Assembly: GCF_017491605.1 (NCBI RefSeq)
Contig: NZ_JAFGYY010000011.1
Coordinates: 124,001-188,000 of the forward strand
Source: Pseudomonas sp. 30_B
Lineage (GTDB): Bacteria; Pseudomonadota; Gammaproteobacteria; Pseudomonadales; Pseudomonadaceae
Length of the DNA: 64,000 nucleotides
Reading direction: 5' to 3'
In this document: positions 1-8,427 of the stretch, piece after piece
Numbering within the stretch: position 1 is the first letter of the stretch
Layout: every line of letters starts with the position of its first letter
Notes under the pieces: model-generated
The model's input: the letters and a program-made list of their open reading frames with translations, nothing else
What the model was told of the DNA's origin: nothing
Database searches by the model: none
Program-made: the position numbers and the translations under genes

Positions 1-519
1 CACCACGGTGCAGCCCGCCGCCAGTGCCGGCGCGACTTTCCAGGCGCTGGTCACCAGCGGGAAGTTCCACGGCACGATCAAGCCAACCACGCCGATGGGC
101 TCGAAGCGGGTCTGCGAGCGGTAGCCGGCGTCCGGCAGGGCGACCTCGGCGTTCTGCCGGGCGTCCAGTTGGTCGGCCAGCTCGGCGTAGTAGGCGAAGG
201 TGGCGATGGCGTCGCCGATGTCGATTTCAGCTTCCAGGCGCGGCTTGCCGCTGGCCTGCATCTGCAGGGTGATCAGGGCTTCGCGGCGGGCTTCCAGTTG
301 CTCGGCGAAGGCGCGCAGATAGCCGGCGCGTTGGGCTGCCGAGGTCTGGCGCCAGTCGGCGAAAGCGCGCTTGGCGGCAGCGACGGCACGCTCCACGTCG
401 GATGCGCCGGCACAGGCGACTTCCGGCAGCGCTTCACGGGTGGCGGGCGCGATCGGGCGCAGGACGGCGCCGCTGTCGGCGGCCTGCCATTGACCATTGA
501 TGTAGAGAAGACGGGACAT
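1..519 (-). CDS. Aldehyde dehydrogenase family protein, N-terminal part (runs off window)
   Basis: The gene starts at the ATG at 519 and is still open at base 1, so only 173 N-terminal residues are present. The sequence carries the aldehyde dehydrogenase NAD-binding signature: PWNFP at residues 150-154, then W160-K161 and a PALAAGC segment, matching the family's W-K-x-x-P-A-L-A-A-G pattern. Family members oxidise aldehydes to acids with NAD(P)+ in the cytoplasm. The catalytic Cys and Glu would lie in the missing part. The N-terminus reads like the betaine/benzaldehyde dehydrogenase branch, but the substrate cannot be called. The assignment to the family is firm; anything finer is inference. 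Confidence 0.9.
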   Translation of the reverse strand, partial: MSRLLYINGQWQAADSGAVLRPIAPATREALPEVACAGASDVERAVAAAKRAFADWRQTSAAQRAGYLRAFAEQLEARREALITLQMQASGKPRLEAEIDIGDAIATFAYYAELADQLDARQNAEVALPDAGYRSQTRFEPIGVVGLIVPWNFPLVTSAWKVAPALAAGCTVV

Positions 520-629
520 GCGAACCTCGGGCGGATCTCAGTGAGGGTCGCAGGATAGGCGGGGCATGCATCGGCAAAAATACGAATCAGCCCATGCATG
601 CATCGATACCGCTCGATGCATGACTTGGC

Positions 630-720
630 GTAGGAGCGGACTCTGTCCGCGATGTGTTCGCCTAACACCCTGACAAAAAGGAGCGGCGGTGAGTCGATCG
701 CGGACGGAGTCCGCTCCTAC
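630..720. repeat. REP pair (REPIN-like), GTAGGAGCGG family
   Basis: GTAGGAGCGGACTCTGTCCG begins at 630 and its inverted counterpart ends CGGAGTCCGCTCCTAC at 720. The two REP units face each other across about 45 bases. The unit fills most of the gap between the aldehyde dehydrogenase and the cupin gene. Such pairs are typical of Pseudomonas intergenic REPINs. Confidence 0.85.
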
Positions 721-733
721 GCACGTGCAGAGC

Positions 734-1210
734 TCAGTGCGGGAATTGCGAGCGCATCCAGGTCAGGTACTCGGCAGCACCCGGCTCGCCTTCGCGCGGC
801 GCCCACTGCCCGCGCTCGTCCTCACCCAGCGGCACGAACGGGCCAGCCTTGGCTTCGAACATGACACTGTCCGGTTCCAGCGCGACGATGGCGTGGAAAG
901 TACCTGGCGGCAGGTCCGCACCGACACACTCGCCACCGGCGCGCAGCATGCGGGTGGTCAGCAGCTCACCGCTGTCGGAAAAGATCAGCAGGCCCAGCGC
1001 GCCCTTCACCACCAGCAGGCTTTCGGCCTTGTCCGGGTGGCGATGGCAATGCGGCGGGATGTAGCTGTCCGGCTGCAACGCATTGAGCAGGCGATGGCAG
1101 GGCTCGGTCTGCTCATGGAAGTTGTGGTTCTGCCGGCGCCGTGGACTGGCAGCGGCCTTGGCCGCGACCTCGTCGAACAGCGCACTGTCGAGAAAACGCG
1201 GCCCGCCCAT
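734..1210 (-). CDS. WbuC family cupin-fold metalloprotein
   Basis: A 158-residue cupin-fold protein. The region PHCHRHPDKAE near residues 53-63 supplies the clustered histidines and the acidic residue that bind metal in cupins, and a later segment with GTFHAIV provides the second cupin motif. WbuC-like proteins are named from an O-antigen gene cluster, but their reaction is not established. The start at 1210 lies only two bases after the stop of hpt on the same strand, so the two genes are very likely one transcript. This suggests a small accessory role next to purine salvage, though that link is only positional. Confidence 0.8.
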   Translation of the reverse strand: MGGPRFLDSALFDEVAAKAAASPRRRQNHNFHEQTEPCHRLLNALQPDSYIPPHCHRHPDKAESLLVVKGALGLLIFSDSGELLTTRMLRAGGECVGADLPPGTFHAIVALEPDSVMFEAKAGPFVPLGEDERGQWAPREGEPGAAEYLTWMRSQFPH

Positions 1211-1212
1211 CG

Positions 1213-1770
1213 TCAGAGGCCTTTTACGGCGAAGATGCCAGCAGCGTTACGCCAGTAGCCCTTGTAGTCCATGCCGTAACCGAAGATGTAGCGGTCGATG
1301 CAGGACAGCCCCACGTAGTCGGCCTTCAGGTCCGGGCGGGCCTTGCGGTCGTGGTCCTTGTCGATCAGCACGGCGGTGTGCACGCGCTTGGCACCGGCGT
1401 GCTTGCAGAAGTCGATGATCGCCGAGAGGGTGTGCCCTTCGTCGAGTATGTCATCGATGATCAGCACGTCGCGGTCGATGAAGGAGATTTCCGGCTTGGC
1501 CTTCCAGAACAGCTCGCCGCCGGTGGTCTCGTTGCGGTAACGGGTCGCATGCAGGTAGGAGGATTCCAGCGGGAAATTCAGCAGCGGCAGCAGCTTGCCG
1601 GCGAAGATCAGGCCGCCGTTCATCACGCAGAAAACCACCGGATTGGTCTCGGCCAGGGAACCGTTGATGGCCTCGGCCACGCGGGCGATGGCGGCTTCCA
1701 CCTCGGCATTGGTGTACAGGCAGTCGGCTTCGGCCATGACTTGGCGAATGTGCGCGAGATCGACGGACAT
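1213..1770 (-). CDS. hpt: Hypoxanthine-guanine phosphoribosyltransferase
   Basis: A 185-residue cytoplasmic enzyme that joins hypoxanthine or guanine to PRPP to give IMP or GMP in purine salvage. The PRPP-binding loop is visible as [14 protein letters not shown] (acidic pair D-D followed by D-E-G-H-T), and the length fits type I phosphoribosyltransferases. The adjacent cupin gene begins two bases downstream. The opposite side is a divergent promoter region shared with upp, so purine and uracil salvage genes sit back to back. Confidence in the family is high. Hypoxanthine preference over guanine is assumed from relatives. Confidence 0.93.
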   Translation of the reverse strand: MSVDLAHIRQVMAEADCLYTNAEVEAAIARVAEAINGSLAETNPVVFCVMNGGLIFAGKLLPLLNFPLESSYLHATRYRNETTGGELFWKAKPEISFIDRDVLIIDDILDEGHTLSAIIDFCKHAGAKRVHTAVLIDKDHDRKARPDLKADYVGLSCIDRYIFGYGMDYKGYWRNAAGIFAVKGL

Positions 1771-1846
1771 GGGGGTTCTCCGGTGAAAAAGTGCGCAAAG
1801 GTACCTATCGGCGTGCCCTGGGGCAAGGGTCAGCGGACGAAAGTCC

Positions 1847-1876
1847 CCGACAATCGTGGCCCAAGATAGCTAGGAT
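1847..1876 (+). promoter_or_regulatory. Candidate sigma-70 promoter for upp-uraA
   Basis: A CCGACA hexamer at 1847-1852 and TAGGAT at 1871-1876 are separated by 18 bases and lie about 50 bases before the upp start. A run of seven T (1894-1900) lies in the predicted leader. Both hexamers deviate from consensus, so this is a candidate only. Confidence 0.35.
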
Positions 1877-1925
1877 GCATTACGCTACCGCAATTTTTTT
1901 GCCAGCCCGTCCGGAGACCCCGTCC

Positions 1926-2564
1926 ATGCCCGTACTCGAGATTCGTCATCCCCTGATCCGCCACAAGATCGGACTGATGCGCCGTCACGATATCAGTACC
2001 AAGAATTTCCGCGAGCTGGCCCAGGAAGTGGGCGCCCTGCTGACCTACGAGGCGACCAAGGACCTGCCGCTGGAAAACTACGAGATCGAAGGCTGGGCCG
2101 GCCCCGTTACGGTGGAGAAGATCGCCGGCAAGAAGATCACCGTGGTGCCGATCCTGCGCGCCGGCATCGGCATGCTCGACGGCGTGCTCAGCCTGATTCC
2201 GGGCGCCAAGGTCAGCGCCGTCGGGGTTGCGCGCAACGAGGAAACCCTCGAAGCGCACACCTACCTGGAAAAGCTGGCGCCGGACATCGCCGAGCGCCGC
2301 TCGCTGATCATCGACCCGATGCTGGCCACCGGCGGCTCCATGGTCGCCACCATCAACCTGCTGAAGAAAGCCGGCAGCAAGGACATCCGCGCCATGGTGC
2401 TGGTGGCGGCGCCGGAAGGGATCAAGGCAGTCAACGATGCGCATCCGGACGTGCTCATCTATACCGCCTCGATCGACAAGTGCCTGAACGAGCACGGTTA
2501 CATCATGCCGGGCCTGGGCGACGCCGGTGACAAGATCTTCGGCACCAAGCAGAAGGACGCCTGA
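1926..2564 (+). CDS. upp: Uracil phosphoribosyltransferase
   Basis: This enzyme converts uracil plus PRPP to UMP in the pyrimidine salvage pathway. From the ATG at 1926 it has 212 residues, the usual size for bacterial Upp. I chose that start because GGAG precedes it and because [11 protein letters not shown] matches the family N-terminus; an upstream in-frame extension from 1791 lacks support. The PRPP-binding motif [10 protein letters not shown] and the C-terminal uracil-binding PGLGDAGD segment are both present. The stop is three bases before the uraA start, so upp and uraA form a salvage operon (transport followed by activation). Confidence 0.96.
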   Translation: MPVLEIRHPLIRHKIGLMRRHDISTKNFRELAQEVGALLTYEATKDLPLENYEIEGWAGPVTVEKIAGKKITVVPILRAGIGMLDGVLSLIPGAKVSAVGVARNEETLEAHTYLEKLAPDIAERRSLIIDPMLATGGSMVATINLLKKAGSKDIRAMVLVAAPEGIKAVNDAHPDVLIYTASIDKCLNEHGYIMPGLGDAGDKIFGTKQKDA

Positions 2565-2567
2565 TTC

Positions 2568-3869
2568 ATGGCCGACGAATTCAACGATCCGCTGTGGCGC
2601 CAGGTCATCTCCGGCGCGCAGATGCTCTTCGTGGCCTTCGGCGCGCTGGTGCTGATGCCGCTGATCACCGGCCTGGACCCGAACGTCGCACTGTTCACCG
2701 CCGGCTTCGGCACCCTGATGTTCCAGATCGTCACCGGCCGCCAGGTGCCGGTGTTCCTGGCTTCGAGCTTCGCCTTCATCACCCCGATCATCCTCGCCAA
2801 GGGCCAGTTCGGCCTGGCGGCGACCATGGGCGGCGTGGTGGCGGCGGGCTTCGTCTACACCTTCCTGGGCCTGGCAGTGAAGATCAAGGGCACCGGCTTC
2901 ATCGACCGTCTGCTGCCGCCGGTGGTCATCGGCCCGGTGATCATCTCCATTGGCCTGGCCATGGCGCCGATCGCCGCCAACATGGCGATGGGCAAAGCCG
3001 GTGACGGCAGCGAGCTGATCCCCTACAAGACCGCCATGCTGATCTCCATGCCGGCGCTGGTCACCACCCTGATCGTCGCCGTGTTCGGCAAGGGCATGCT
3101 GCGCCTGGTGCCGATCATCTCCGGCGTGCTGGTGGGCTACGGCCTGTCCTTCGCCTTCGGCGTGGTCGACGTGGCCAAGATCGTCGCCGCGCCCTGGCTG
3201 GAGCTGCCGAAGTTCACCACGCCGGAATTCAACTGGCAGGCCATCCTTTTCATCGTCCCGGTGGCGCTGGCCCCGGCCATCGAGCACATCGGCGGCGTCA
3301 TCGCCGTGGGCGGCGTGACCGGCAAGAACTACCTGAAGACTCCGGGCCTGCACCGCACCCTGCTGGGCGACGGCATCGCCACCTCCGCCGCCGGCCTGTT
3401 CGGCGGCCCGCCGAACACCACCTACGCGGAAGTGACCGGCGCGGTGATGCTGACCAAGAACTACAACCCGAAGATCATGACCTGGGCGGCGGTGTTCGCC
3501 ATCGGCCTGGCCTTCATCGGCAAGTTCGGCGCCATCCTGCAGAGCATCCCGGTACCGGTGATGGGCGGCATCCTCTGCCTGCTGTTCGGCACCATCGCCT
3601 CGGTGGGCATGAACACCCTGATCCGCCACAAGGTCGACCTGTCCCAGGCGCGCAACCTGTGCATCGTCTCGGTGACCCTGGTGTTCGGCATCGGCGGCGT
3701 GCTGATCGGCACCGGCACCGGCCCGGACGACTTCGGCCTGAAGGGCATCGCCCTGTGTGCCATCGTCGCCATCCTGCTCAACCTGATCCTGCCCGGCGAG
3801 GAAGGCTGGGAGAACAAGGCGCTGGAAGAAGGCGCCGGCGTCTCTTCAGCCGAGAAATCCGCCGAGTGA
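2568..3869 (+). CDS. uraA: Uracil permease (NCS2 family)
   Basis: A 433-residue inner-membrane transporter of the nucleobase:cation symporter 2 family, with a dozen or more hydrophobic segments. It imports uracil with protons for Upp. Typical NCS2 features include the AIEHIGG segment near the middle, carrying the conserved Glu of the substrate site, and the GGPPNTTYAE stretch that follows with a second acidic residue. It is co-transcribed with upp (three-base gap). A strong GC hairpin follows the stop. Family and substrate are well supported by both sequence and gene context. Confidence 0.95.
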   Translation: MADEFNDPLWRQVISGAQMLFVAFGALVLMPLITGLDPNVALFTAGFGTLMFQIVTGRQVPVFLASSFAFITPIILAKGQFGLAATMGGVVAAGFVYTFLGLAVKIKGTGFIDRLLPPVVIGPVIISIGLAMAPIAANMAMGKAGDGSELIPYKTAMLISMPALVTTLIVAVFGKGMLRLVPIISGVLVGYGLSFAFGVVDVAKIVAAPWLELPKFTTPEFNWQAILFIVPVALAPAIEHIGGVIAVGGVTGKNYLKTPGLHRTLLGDGIATSAAGLFGGPPNTTYAEVTGAVMLTKNYNPKIMTWAAVFAIGLAFIGKFGAILQSIPVPVMGGILCLLFGTIASVGMNTLIRHKVDLSQARNLCIVSVTLVFGIGGVLIGTGTGPDDFGLKGIALCAIVAILLNLILPGEEGWENKALEEGAGVSSAEKSAE

Positions 3870-3874
3870 GCCTT

Positions 3875-3898
3875 GGGCGCCGCCATACGGCGGCGCCC
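3875..3898 (+). terminator. GC-rich hairpin after uraA (no U-tract)
   Basis: GGGCGCCGCC (3875-3884) and GGCGGCGCCC (3889-3898) form a perfect 10-bp stem with a four-base loop, starting six bases after the uraA stop. There is no T-run after it, so it may be an mRNA-stabilising or factor-dependent end rather than a classical terminator. Confidence 0.5.
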
Positions 3899-4029
3899 AG
3901 CCCACGGAAAGTTCGGCGAACGCAGTCCCGCGCTGACGGTCCACTCTGCATGAAACAGCGATTCATCCCGCACACTTCCCCGCTCCACGCTGCCCTGCCC
4001 ATCGCCCCGCCCCTGCCGGAGGCACGCAC

Positions 4030-5028
4030 GTGAATCGCGGCTGGTGGCTGTTGCTGGGCCTGATCGGCGCCTCGCTGATCCCCCTGGCTCTTGGCGGCCG
4101 GCAGATGCTCACCCAGGTCCTGGCCTTCCCCCTGGACAGCCTGCTGATCATGTTCGGCATGATCCTGCTGTGCTGGCTGATCAACGCGCAGAAGTTGCGC
4201 GTACTGCTCAACGGCCGCGCCGGCGACATCGGCCGGGCCCAGTCGGTGGGCATCATCATGGCATCGGAGTTCGCCTTCTACGCCACCCCGGGCGGCACCG
4301 GCGGCCCGCTGACGCTGATGGCCCTGCTCTCGCGCCACGGCATGCGCCCGGCGCACAGCAGCGCGATCTTCGCCGTGGACCAGCTCAGCGACCTGATGTT
4401 CTTCCTCTGCGCGCTGGCGGCGGTGCTGGTATGGGCCCTGTCCCACAGCGTGAGCCCGAACCTGGAAACCTCGCTGATCACCAGCGGCGCGCTGCTGGGC
4501 GGAATCCTCTTCGGCGTGGTGCTGCTGGCGCGCTTCCAGCGCCGGGCGATCAAGGCTATCGGCCGCCTGCTCGCACGCCTGGGCATGAAGCCGCGCAGGC
4601 GCCTGCACTGGGCACGCAAATGCCTGCACTTCCGCGACACCCTGGTGAGCAGCCTGCGCCAGCCGAAACGGCGACTGGGACTGATCTTCTTCCTCACCTG
4701 CTGCCACTGGACGCTGCGCTTCTCGGTGCTCTACCTCACCTTGCGCGCCATGGGCGTTGACCTGCACTGGGCCTGGACCTTCCTGATCCAGTTGCTGTCG
4801 CTGGCCGCCGGCCTGGCTACCCTGCTGCCCGGTGGTGCCGGCGGCACCGAGCTGACCTCCGCCGCACTGCTCGCCCCACTGGTGGGCAAATCGACCGCGG
4901 CCGCGGCTATCCTCATCTGGCGCGTGGTGACCTACTACTTCTATCTGGTGATGGGCGCGCCGGTATTCGCCCTGCTGGCGGGGCGACCGTTGCTGCGCAA
5001 ATTGATAGGGCTGCGGGAAAAAGACTGA
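4030..5028 (+). CDS. UPF0104 / lysylphosphatidylglycerol synthase-like transmembrane protein
   Basis: A 332-residue polytopic membrane protein of the flippase-like UPF0104 (YbhN/AglD) family. Conserved features are the ATPGGTGG segment near residue 83, a following FAVDQLSD stretch, and LLPGGAGGTE near the C-terminus; these glycine-rich loops recur in LPG synthase membrane domains. No cytoplasmic aminoacyl-transferase domain is attached, so it is not a full MprF. The start is a GTG at 4030 preceded by CCGGAGG at a good spacing. The gene stands alone between uraA and a convergent small gene. A lipid or isoprenoid-linked substrate is plausible but unproven. Confidence 0.75.
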   Translation: MNRGWWLLLGLIGASLIPLALGGRQMLTQVLAFPLDSLLIMFGMILLCWLINAQKLRVLLNGRAGDIGRAQSVGIIMASEFAFYATPGGTGGPLTLMALLSRHGMRPAHSSAIFAVDQLSDLMFFLCALAAVLVWALSHSVSPNLETSLITSGALLGGILFGVVLLARFQRRAIKAIGRLLARLGMKPRRRLHWARKCLHFRDTLVSSLRQPKRRLGLIFFLTCCHWTLRFSVLYLTLRAMGVDLHWAWTFLIQLLSLAAGLATLLPGGAGGTELTSAALLAPLVGKSTAAAAILIWRVVTYYFYLVMGAPVFALLAGRPLLRKLIGLREKD

Positions 5029-5031
5029 GCC

Positions 5032-5217
5032 TCAGTCTTCGGAAGGCTTGTCGCCTTCGGATGGCGTTTTCGGCTTGAGCGAATCCCAGAGTTCGGCGGC
5101 GCCGGGAAACTCGGTGCCGTCTTCTTCGCTCAGGGCGTCGGGATCGTAGCGGCGGACACAGCCTTCGCCCAGGGTGGGCGGCGGGGTGGCGGTGCCGGGG
5201 TTCTTCGGGTCGCTCAT
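5032..5217 (-). CDS. Small acidic hypothetical protein
   Basis: A 61-residue protein rich in Asp, Glu and Pro, with no signal peptide or membrane segment. GGAG lies nine bases before the ATG at 5217, which supports translation. It ends three bases from the convergent end of the UPF0104 gene and lies downstream of purU on the same strand, about 90 bases away. I do not recognise a family. It may be a lineage-specific Pseudomonas small protein. Confidence 0.55.
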   Translation of the reverse strand: MSDPKNPGTATPPPTLGEGCVRRYDPDALSEEDGTEFPGAAELWDSLKPKTPSEGDKPSED

Positions 5218-5307
5218 CGCGGCACACTCCGGTTGGGCGCAGCGCCGGCCGTCAGGCGACGGCAGGCGCGTGCGGAGTACCCAGTGTAGCGAACGACCGA
5301 CTGCGGA

Positions 5308-6159
5308 TCAGTCGAACACCACGGTCTTGTTGTCGTGCACCAGCACGCGGTCTTCCAGGTGATAGCGCAGGCCGCGGGCCAGCACCAGCTTTTCCACGTC
5401 CTTGCCCAGGCGCACCAGGTCCTCGACGTTGTCGCGGTGGGTGATGCGCACCACGTCCTGCTCGATGATCGGGCCGGCGTCCAGCTCCTCGGTCACGTAG
5501 TGGCAGGTCGCGCCGATCAGCTTCACGCCGCGCAGCGAGGCCTGGTGGTACGGCTTGGCGCCGACGAAGGACGGCAGGAAGCTGTGGTGGATGTTGATCA
5601 CCTGATGGCGGTACTTCTGGCACAGGTCCGGCGGCAGGATCTGCATGTAGCGCGCCAGCACCACGTTGTCGGCCTGGTGCTCGTCGATCAGGCGCGACAC
5701 CTGCTCGAAGGCCGGCTGCTTGTTCTTCGGGTCCACCGGAACGTGGAAGTACGGAATGCCATGCCACTCCACCATGCTGCGCAGATCGTCATGGTTGGCG
5801 ATCACGCAGGGGATCTCGCAATCCAGCTCGCCGCTGTGCCAGCGGTGCAGCAGGTCGGCCAGGCAGTGCGATTCGCGGCTGGCCATCAGCACCACGCGCT
5901 TCTTCACCGACGAGTCGGTGATACGCCATTCCATGGAGAACTCGCGCGCGATGGGCGCGAAGGCCTGGCGGAAGCCATCGAGGTCGAACGGCAGGGAGTC
6001 GGCACGGATTTCATGCCGCATGAAGAACCAGCCGTTGTCATTATCGGAATGGTGACTGGCCTCGGTGATCCAGCCGTTGTAAGTGGCCAGGAAATTACTC
6101 ACCTTGGCGACGATGCCGACCCCGTCGGGGCAGGCGATCACCAGTCGAAAAGTGCGCAT
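5308..6159 (-). CDS. purU: Formyltetrahydrofolate deformylase
   Basis: This 283-residue enzyme hydrolyses 10-formyl-tetrahydrofolate to formate and tetrahydrofolate, balancing one-carbon pools and supplying formate for purine synthesis. An ACT-type regulatory domain occupies roughly the first 80 residues (starting with FRLVIACPDGVGIVAKV). The formyltransferase domain follows, with NHDDLRSMVEWHGIPY and the active-site NIHHSFLPSF segment, then a GATCHYV/DAGPIIEQD stretch typical of the family. Length and domain order are normal. It is transcribed away from mvaT, and the gap between them holds the mvaT promoter. Confidence 0.95.
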   Translation of the reverse strand: MRTFRLVIACPDGVGIVAKVSNFLATYNGWITEASHHSDNDNGWFFMRHEIRADSLPFDLDGFRQAFAPIAREFSMEWRITDSSVKKRVVLMASRESHCLADLLHRWHSGELDCEIPCVIANHDDLRSMVEWHGIPYFHVPVDPKNKQPAFEQVSRLIDEHQADNVVLARYMQILPPDLCQKYRHQVINIHHSFLPSFVGAKPYHQASLRGVKLIGATCHYVTEELDAGPIIEQDVVRITHRDNVEDLVRLGKDVEKLVLARGLRYHLEDRVLVHDNKTVVFD

Positions 6160-6333
6160 GGGTGTACTCCAGATACATCGCGAAGGCCGCCATTCTAGCG
6201 GCTGGAGGGGAAAAGTTCAGCATTGCCCGGGAGCGGTCGACGAGAGCCAATTAGGGCGGGCGCCAAGTAATCCGGTTAAATCCCTCTGGCTAATAACTTA
6301 AATACTTGACTAATTACCCACAAAAGTTTTCTC

Positions 6334-6367
6334 CGCAGTTTACTTGAACAACTGCGCTGACTATTAT
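6334..6367 (+). promoter_or_regulatory. mvaT promoter with overlapping inverted repeat
   Basis: TTTACT (6339-6344) and TATTAT (6362-6367) are spaced by 17 bases and form a good sigma-70 promoter about 60 bases before the mvaT start. An inverted repeat, CGCAGTT (6334-6340) and AACTGCG (6350-6356), overlaps the -35 element and the spacer. The surrounding 100 bases are unusually AT-rich for this genome, as expected for a site that MvaT itself could bind. Confidence 0.6.
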
Positions 6368-6419
6368 GGGTGCTACAAACTATCCGCCACCGCTGGACCT
6401 CAAGAATAAGGTACCCAAC

Positions 6420-6794
6420 ATGTCGCTGATCAACGAGTACCGCGCCACCGAAGAAGCCATCAAGGAACTTCAAGAGCGCCTGAAATCCCTCGAACAGGAC
6501 GACAAGCTGAAGAAAGAGCTTGAGTTCGAAGAGAAACTCCGCGCACTGATGGGCAGCTACGGCAAATCCCTGCGCGATATCATCGCCCTGCTCGATCCGG
6601 ACGCGAAGCTGAGCAAATCGCCGCGTGCCGCGAAGAGCACCGTGAGCAAGCGCGCTCGCAAGGTCAAGCAATACAAGAACCCGCACACCGGCGAAGTCAT
6701 CGAGACCAAGGGCGGCAACCACAAGACCCTCAAGGAATGGAAGGCCAAGTGGGGCGCCGAGGCCGTCGAAGGCTGGGCCACGCTGCTGGGCTAA
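6420..6794 (+). CDS. mvaT: H-NS family xenogeneic silencer MvaT
   Basis: A 124-residue nucleoid protein that binds AT-rich DNA and silences acquired genes, many virulence genes and biofilm genes in Pseudomonas. The N-terminal half is a coiled coil for oligomerisation (residues 1-60). The C-terminal DNA-binding domain has the AT-pincer residues R80, G99 and N100 in the context ETKGGNHKTLKEW. I chose the ATG at 6420, giving MSLINEYRATEE, the standard MvaT N-terminus; the in-frame ATG at 6366 overlaps the -10 element and must lie upstream of the transcript. A strong terminator follows. Confidence 0.97.
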   Translation: MSLINEYRATEEAIKELQERLKSLEQDDKLKKELEFEEKLRALMGSYGKSLRDIIALLDPDAKLSKSPRAAKSTVSKRARKVKQYKNPHTGEVIETKGGNHKTLKEWKAKWGAEAVEGWATLLG

Positions 6795-6812
6795 GCGCTT
6801 CGCGCAATAAAG

Positions 6813-6840
6813 AACGCCAGCCTTGCGCTGGCGTTTTTTA
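6813..6840. terminator. Bidirectional rho-independent terminator between mvaT and sbcB
   Basis: AACGCCAGC (6813-6821) pairs with GCTGGCGTT (6827-6835) and is followed by TTTTTTA on the plus strand. On the minus strand the same hairpin is followed by a T-rich stretch, so it can end both the mvaT and the convergent sbcB transcripts. Confidence 0.88.
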
Positions 6841-6854
6841 TTGCCTGCCGAACG

Positions 6855-8285
6855 CTAGAGGCCATAGCGCTCGCGCAACGCGAGTGCATACTTCGCCCAG
6901 GCTTCAAGCACCGCGCGGTTTTCCGCACCGGCATTACTCATCTGTTCGGCCATTGCGCTGTCGAAGTTCGACAGAGTATTGGGCGCCCCCCACTCTGGCG
7001 CACTCAGGCGCGCACGGCAGAAGTCCTGCCATTGTTGCTGTTCGGTGGCAGACAAAGTTTCCGGAAAATTACGTGCGCGGTATCGGAACAGAAGTTCTGG
7101 AAGTCGCGGATCATCGAACGGCCATTGCTCTTTGGCCAGTCGCTCGGGATCTGCCTGGCGCACCTGTTCGCACAATCGACGATCCCGATCTCCGATAAAT
7201 CCGTCATACAACTGCTGCTCCGGGTCCTCGCTCGCGGCGAAACTTTCCTCGGCATAGATCGGCGCCAGTTTGTCCTGCCAGAGCGCCTTGGCCTGCACCA
7301 GGGTTTGCGCAGTCTTCAGGCATCCGTCCAGGTCCAGGCCGATGCGTTCGCGATCCTGCGGGCGGAGCACCTTCAATGGCGCCACCACCGGGCAGCGATT
7401 GATATGCAGGAGTTTCAACGGCACCGGCAGTTCACCTTCGGCCAGTTCATCCCGGCGCGTATACAGGCGCTGGCGCAGCGTCTCGGCGTCCAGGTCCAGC
7501 AGGGGCGCAGGATCGGCGGCCAGGTCGCAGACGATCAGGGCATTGCGGTTGCGCGGGTGCCAGCCCAGCGGCAGGACCACCGACAGATAGTGACGCGCGC
7601 CGGATAAGCGCCCGGACACGTGCACCAGCGGCTCGTGCAGGCGGATCTGGTCCAGCACGCCCTGCTTGCTGCGCAGGCGGTAGAGGTAGTCGTAGAGCTT
7701 GGGTTGGCGGTCACGGATCAGCCGCGCCAGGGCGATGGTCGCGCGCACGTCCGACAGGGCGTCGTGGGCCTGGCCGTGTTCGATGCCATTGGCGACGGTG
7801 AGCCGGTCCAGCTTCAGGCTGACCACGCCATCCTGTTCGGGCCAGACGATGCCCTCCGGACGCAGGGCGTAACAGGTGCGCACCATGTCGATCAGGTCCC
7901 AGCGGCTGTTGCCGCCCTGCCACTCGCGGGCATAGGGATCGAAGAAGTTGCGGTACAGGCTGTAGCGCGTCATCTCGTCGTCGAAGCGCAGGGTGTTGTA
8001 GCCCGCGACGCAGGTGCCCGGCTGCGCCAGCTCGGCATGCAGGCGAGTCATGAACTCGGCTTCGCCCAGGCCGCGCTCTTCCAGGCGATCCGGGGTTATC
8101 CCGGTGACCAGGCAGGCCGCCGGATGGGGGAGGATGTCGTCGCTGGGACGGCAGTAGAGGTTCAGCGACTCGCCGATCTCGTTGAGCGCCTCGTCGGTGC
8201 GGATACCGGCAACCTGCAGCGGCCGGTCGCGGCGCGGGTCGATGCCGGTGGTTTCGTAGTCGTACCAGAAGATGCTGGCGGTCAT
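6855..8285 (-). CDS. sbcB: Exodeoxyribonuclease I
   Basis: A 476-residue 3'-to-5' single-strand DNA exonuclease used in recombination and mismatch repair. The DEDD-type exonuclease domain starts at once with FWYDYETTGID, carrying the first catalytic Asp and Glu. A later NTLRFDDEM stretch and the AHDALSDVRAT segment supply the remaining metal ligands, followed by the SH3-like and C-terminal helical domains. I start the protein at the ATG at 8285; a longer reading frame from 8429 has no family match in its extra 48 residues. The gene is convergent with mvaT and divergent from the membrane operon. Confidence 0.95.
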   Translation of the reverse strand: MTASIFWYDYETTGIDPRRDRPLQVAGIRTDEALNEIGESLNLYCRPSDDILPHPAACLVTGITPDRLEERGLGEAEFMTRLHAELAQPGTCVAGYNTLRFDDEMTRYSLYRNFFDPYAREWQGGNSRWDLIDMVRTCYALRPEGIVWPEQDGVVSLKLDRLTVANGIEHGQAHDALSDVRATIALARLIRDRQPKLYDYLYRLRSKQGVLDQIRLHEPLVHVSGRLSGARHYLSVVLPLGWHPRNRNALIVCDLAADPAPLLDLDAETLRQRLYTRRDELAEGELPVPLKLLHINRCPVVAPLKVLRPQDRERIGLDLDGCLKTAQTLVQAKALWQDKLAPIYAEESFAASEDPEQQLYDGFIGDRDRRLCEQVRQADPERLAKEQWPFDDPRLPELLFRYRARNFPETLSATEQQQWQDFCRARLSAPEWGAPNTLSNFDSAMAEQMSNAGAENRAVLEAWAKYALALRERYGL

Positions 8286-8427
8286 GGCGCGTTTCCTTGC
8301 CTGCGGTCGATTGCGCCGCAGTCTAACAGTGCGCGTTGCCGCACTTCCAAACCGTGGTACTGGTCCATGGCCAAGCGCCATCCTATGCTTCACCGCGAAT
8401 GGACTCATCTGAAGGAAAGGAACTGCC

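Noticed and set aside
1830..3629. 599-codon minus-strand ORF over upp and uraA
   Set aside because: It runs through two well-identified genes, and its translation is a low-complexity His/Asp/Gln/Ala-rich string without family features.
3950..4033. 27-codon ORF ending in GTGA at the start of the UPF0104 gene, a possible leader peptide
   Set aside because: No Shine-Dalgarno sequence precedes its ATG, while the downstream GTG has its own strong CCGGAGG. The overlap could be chance.
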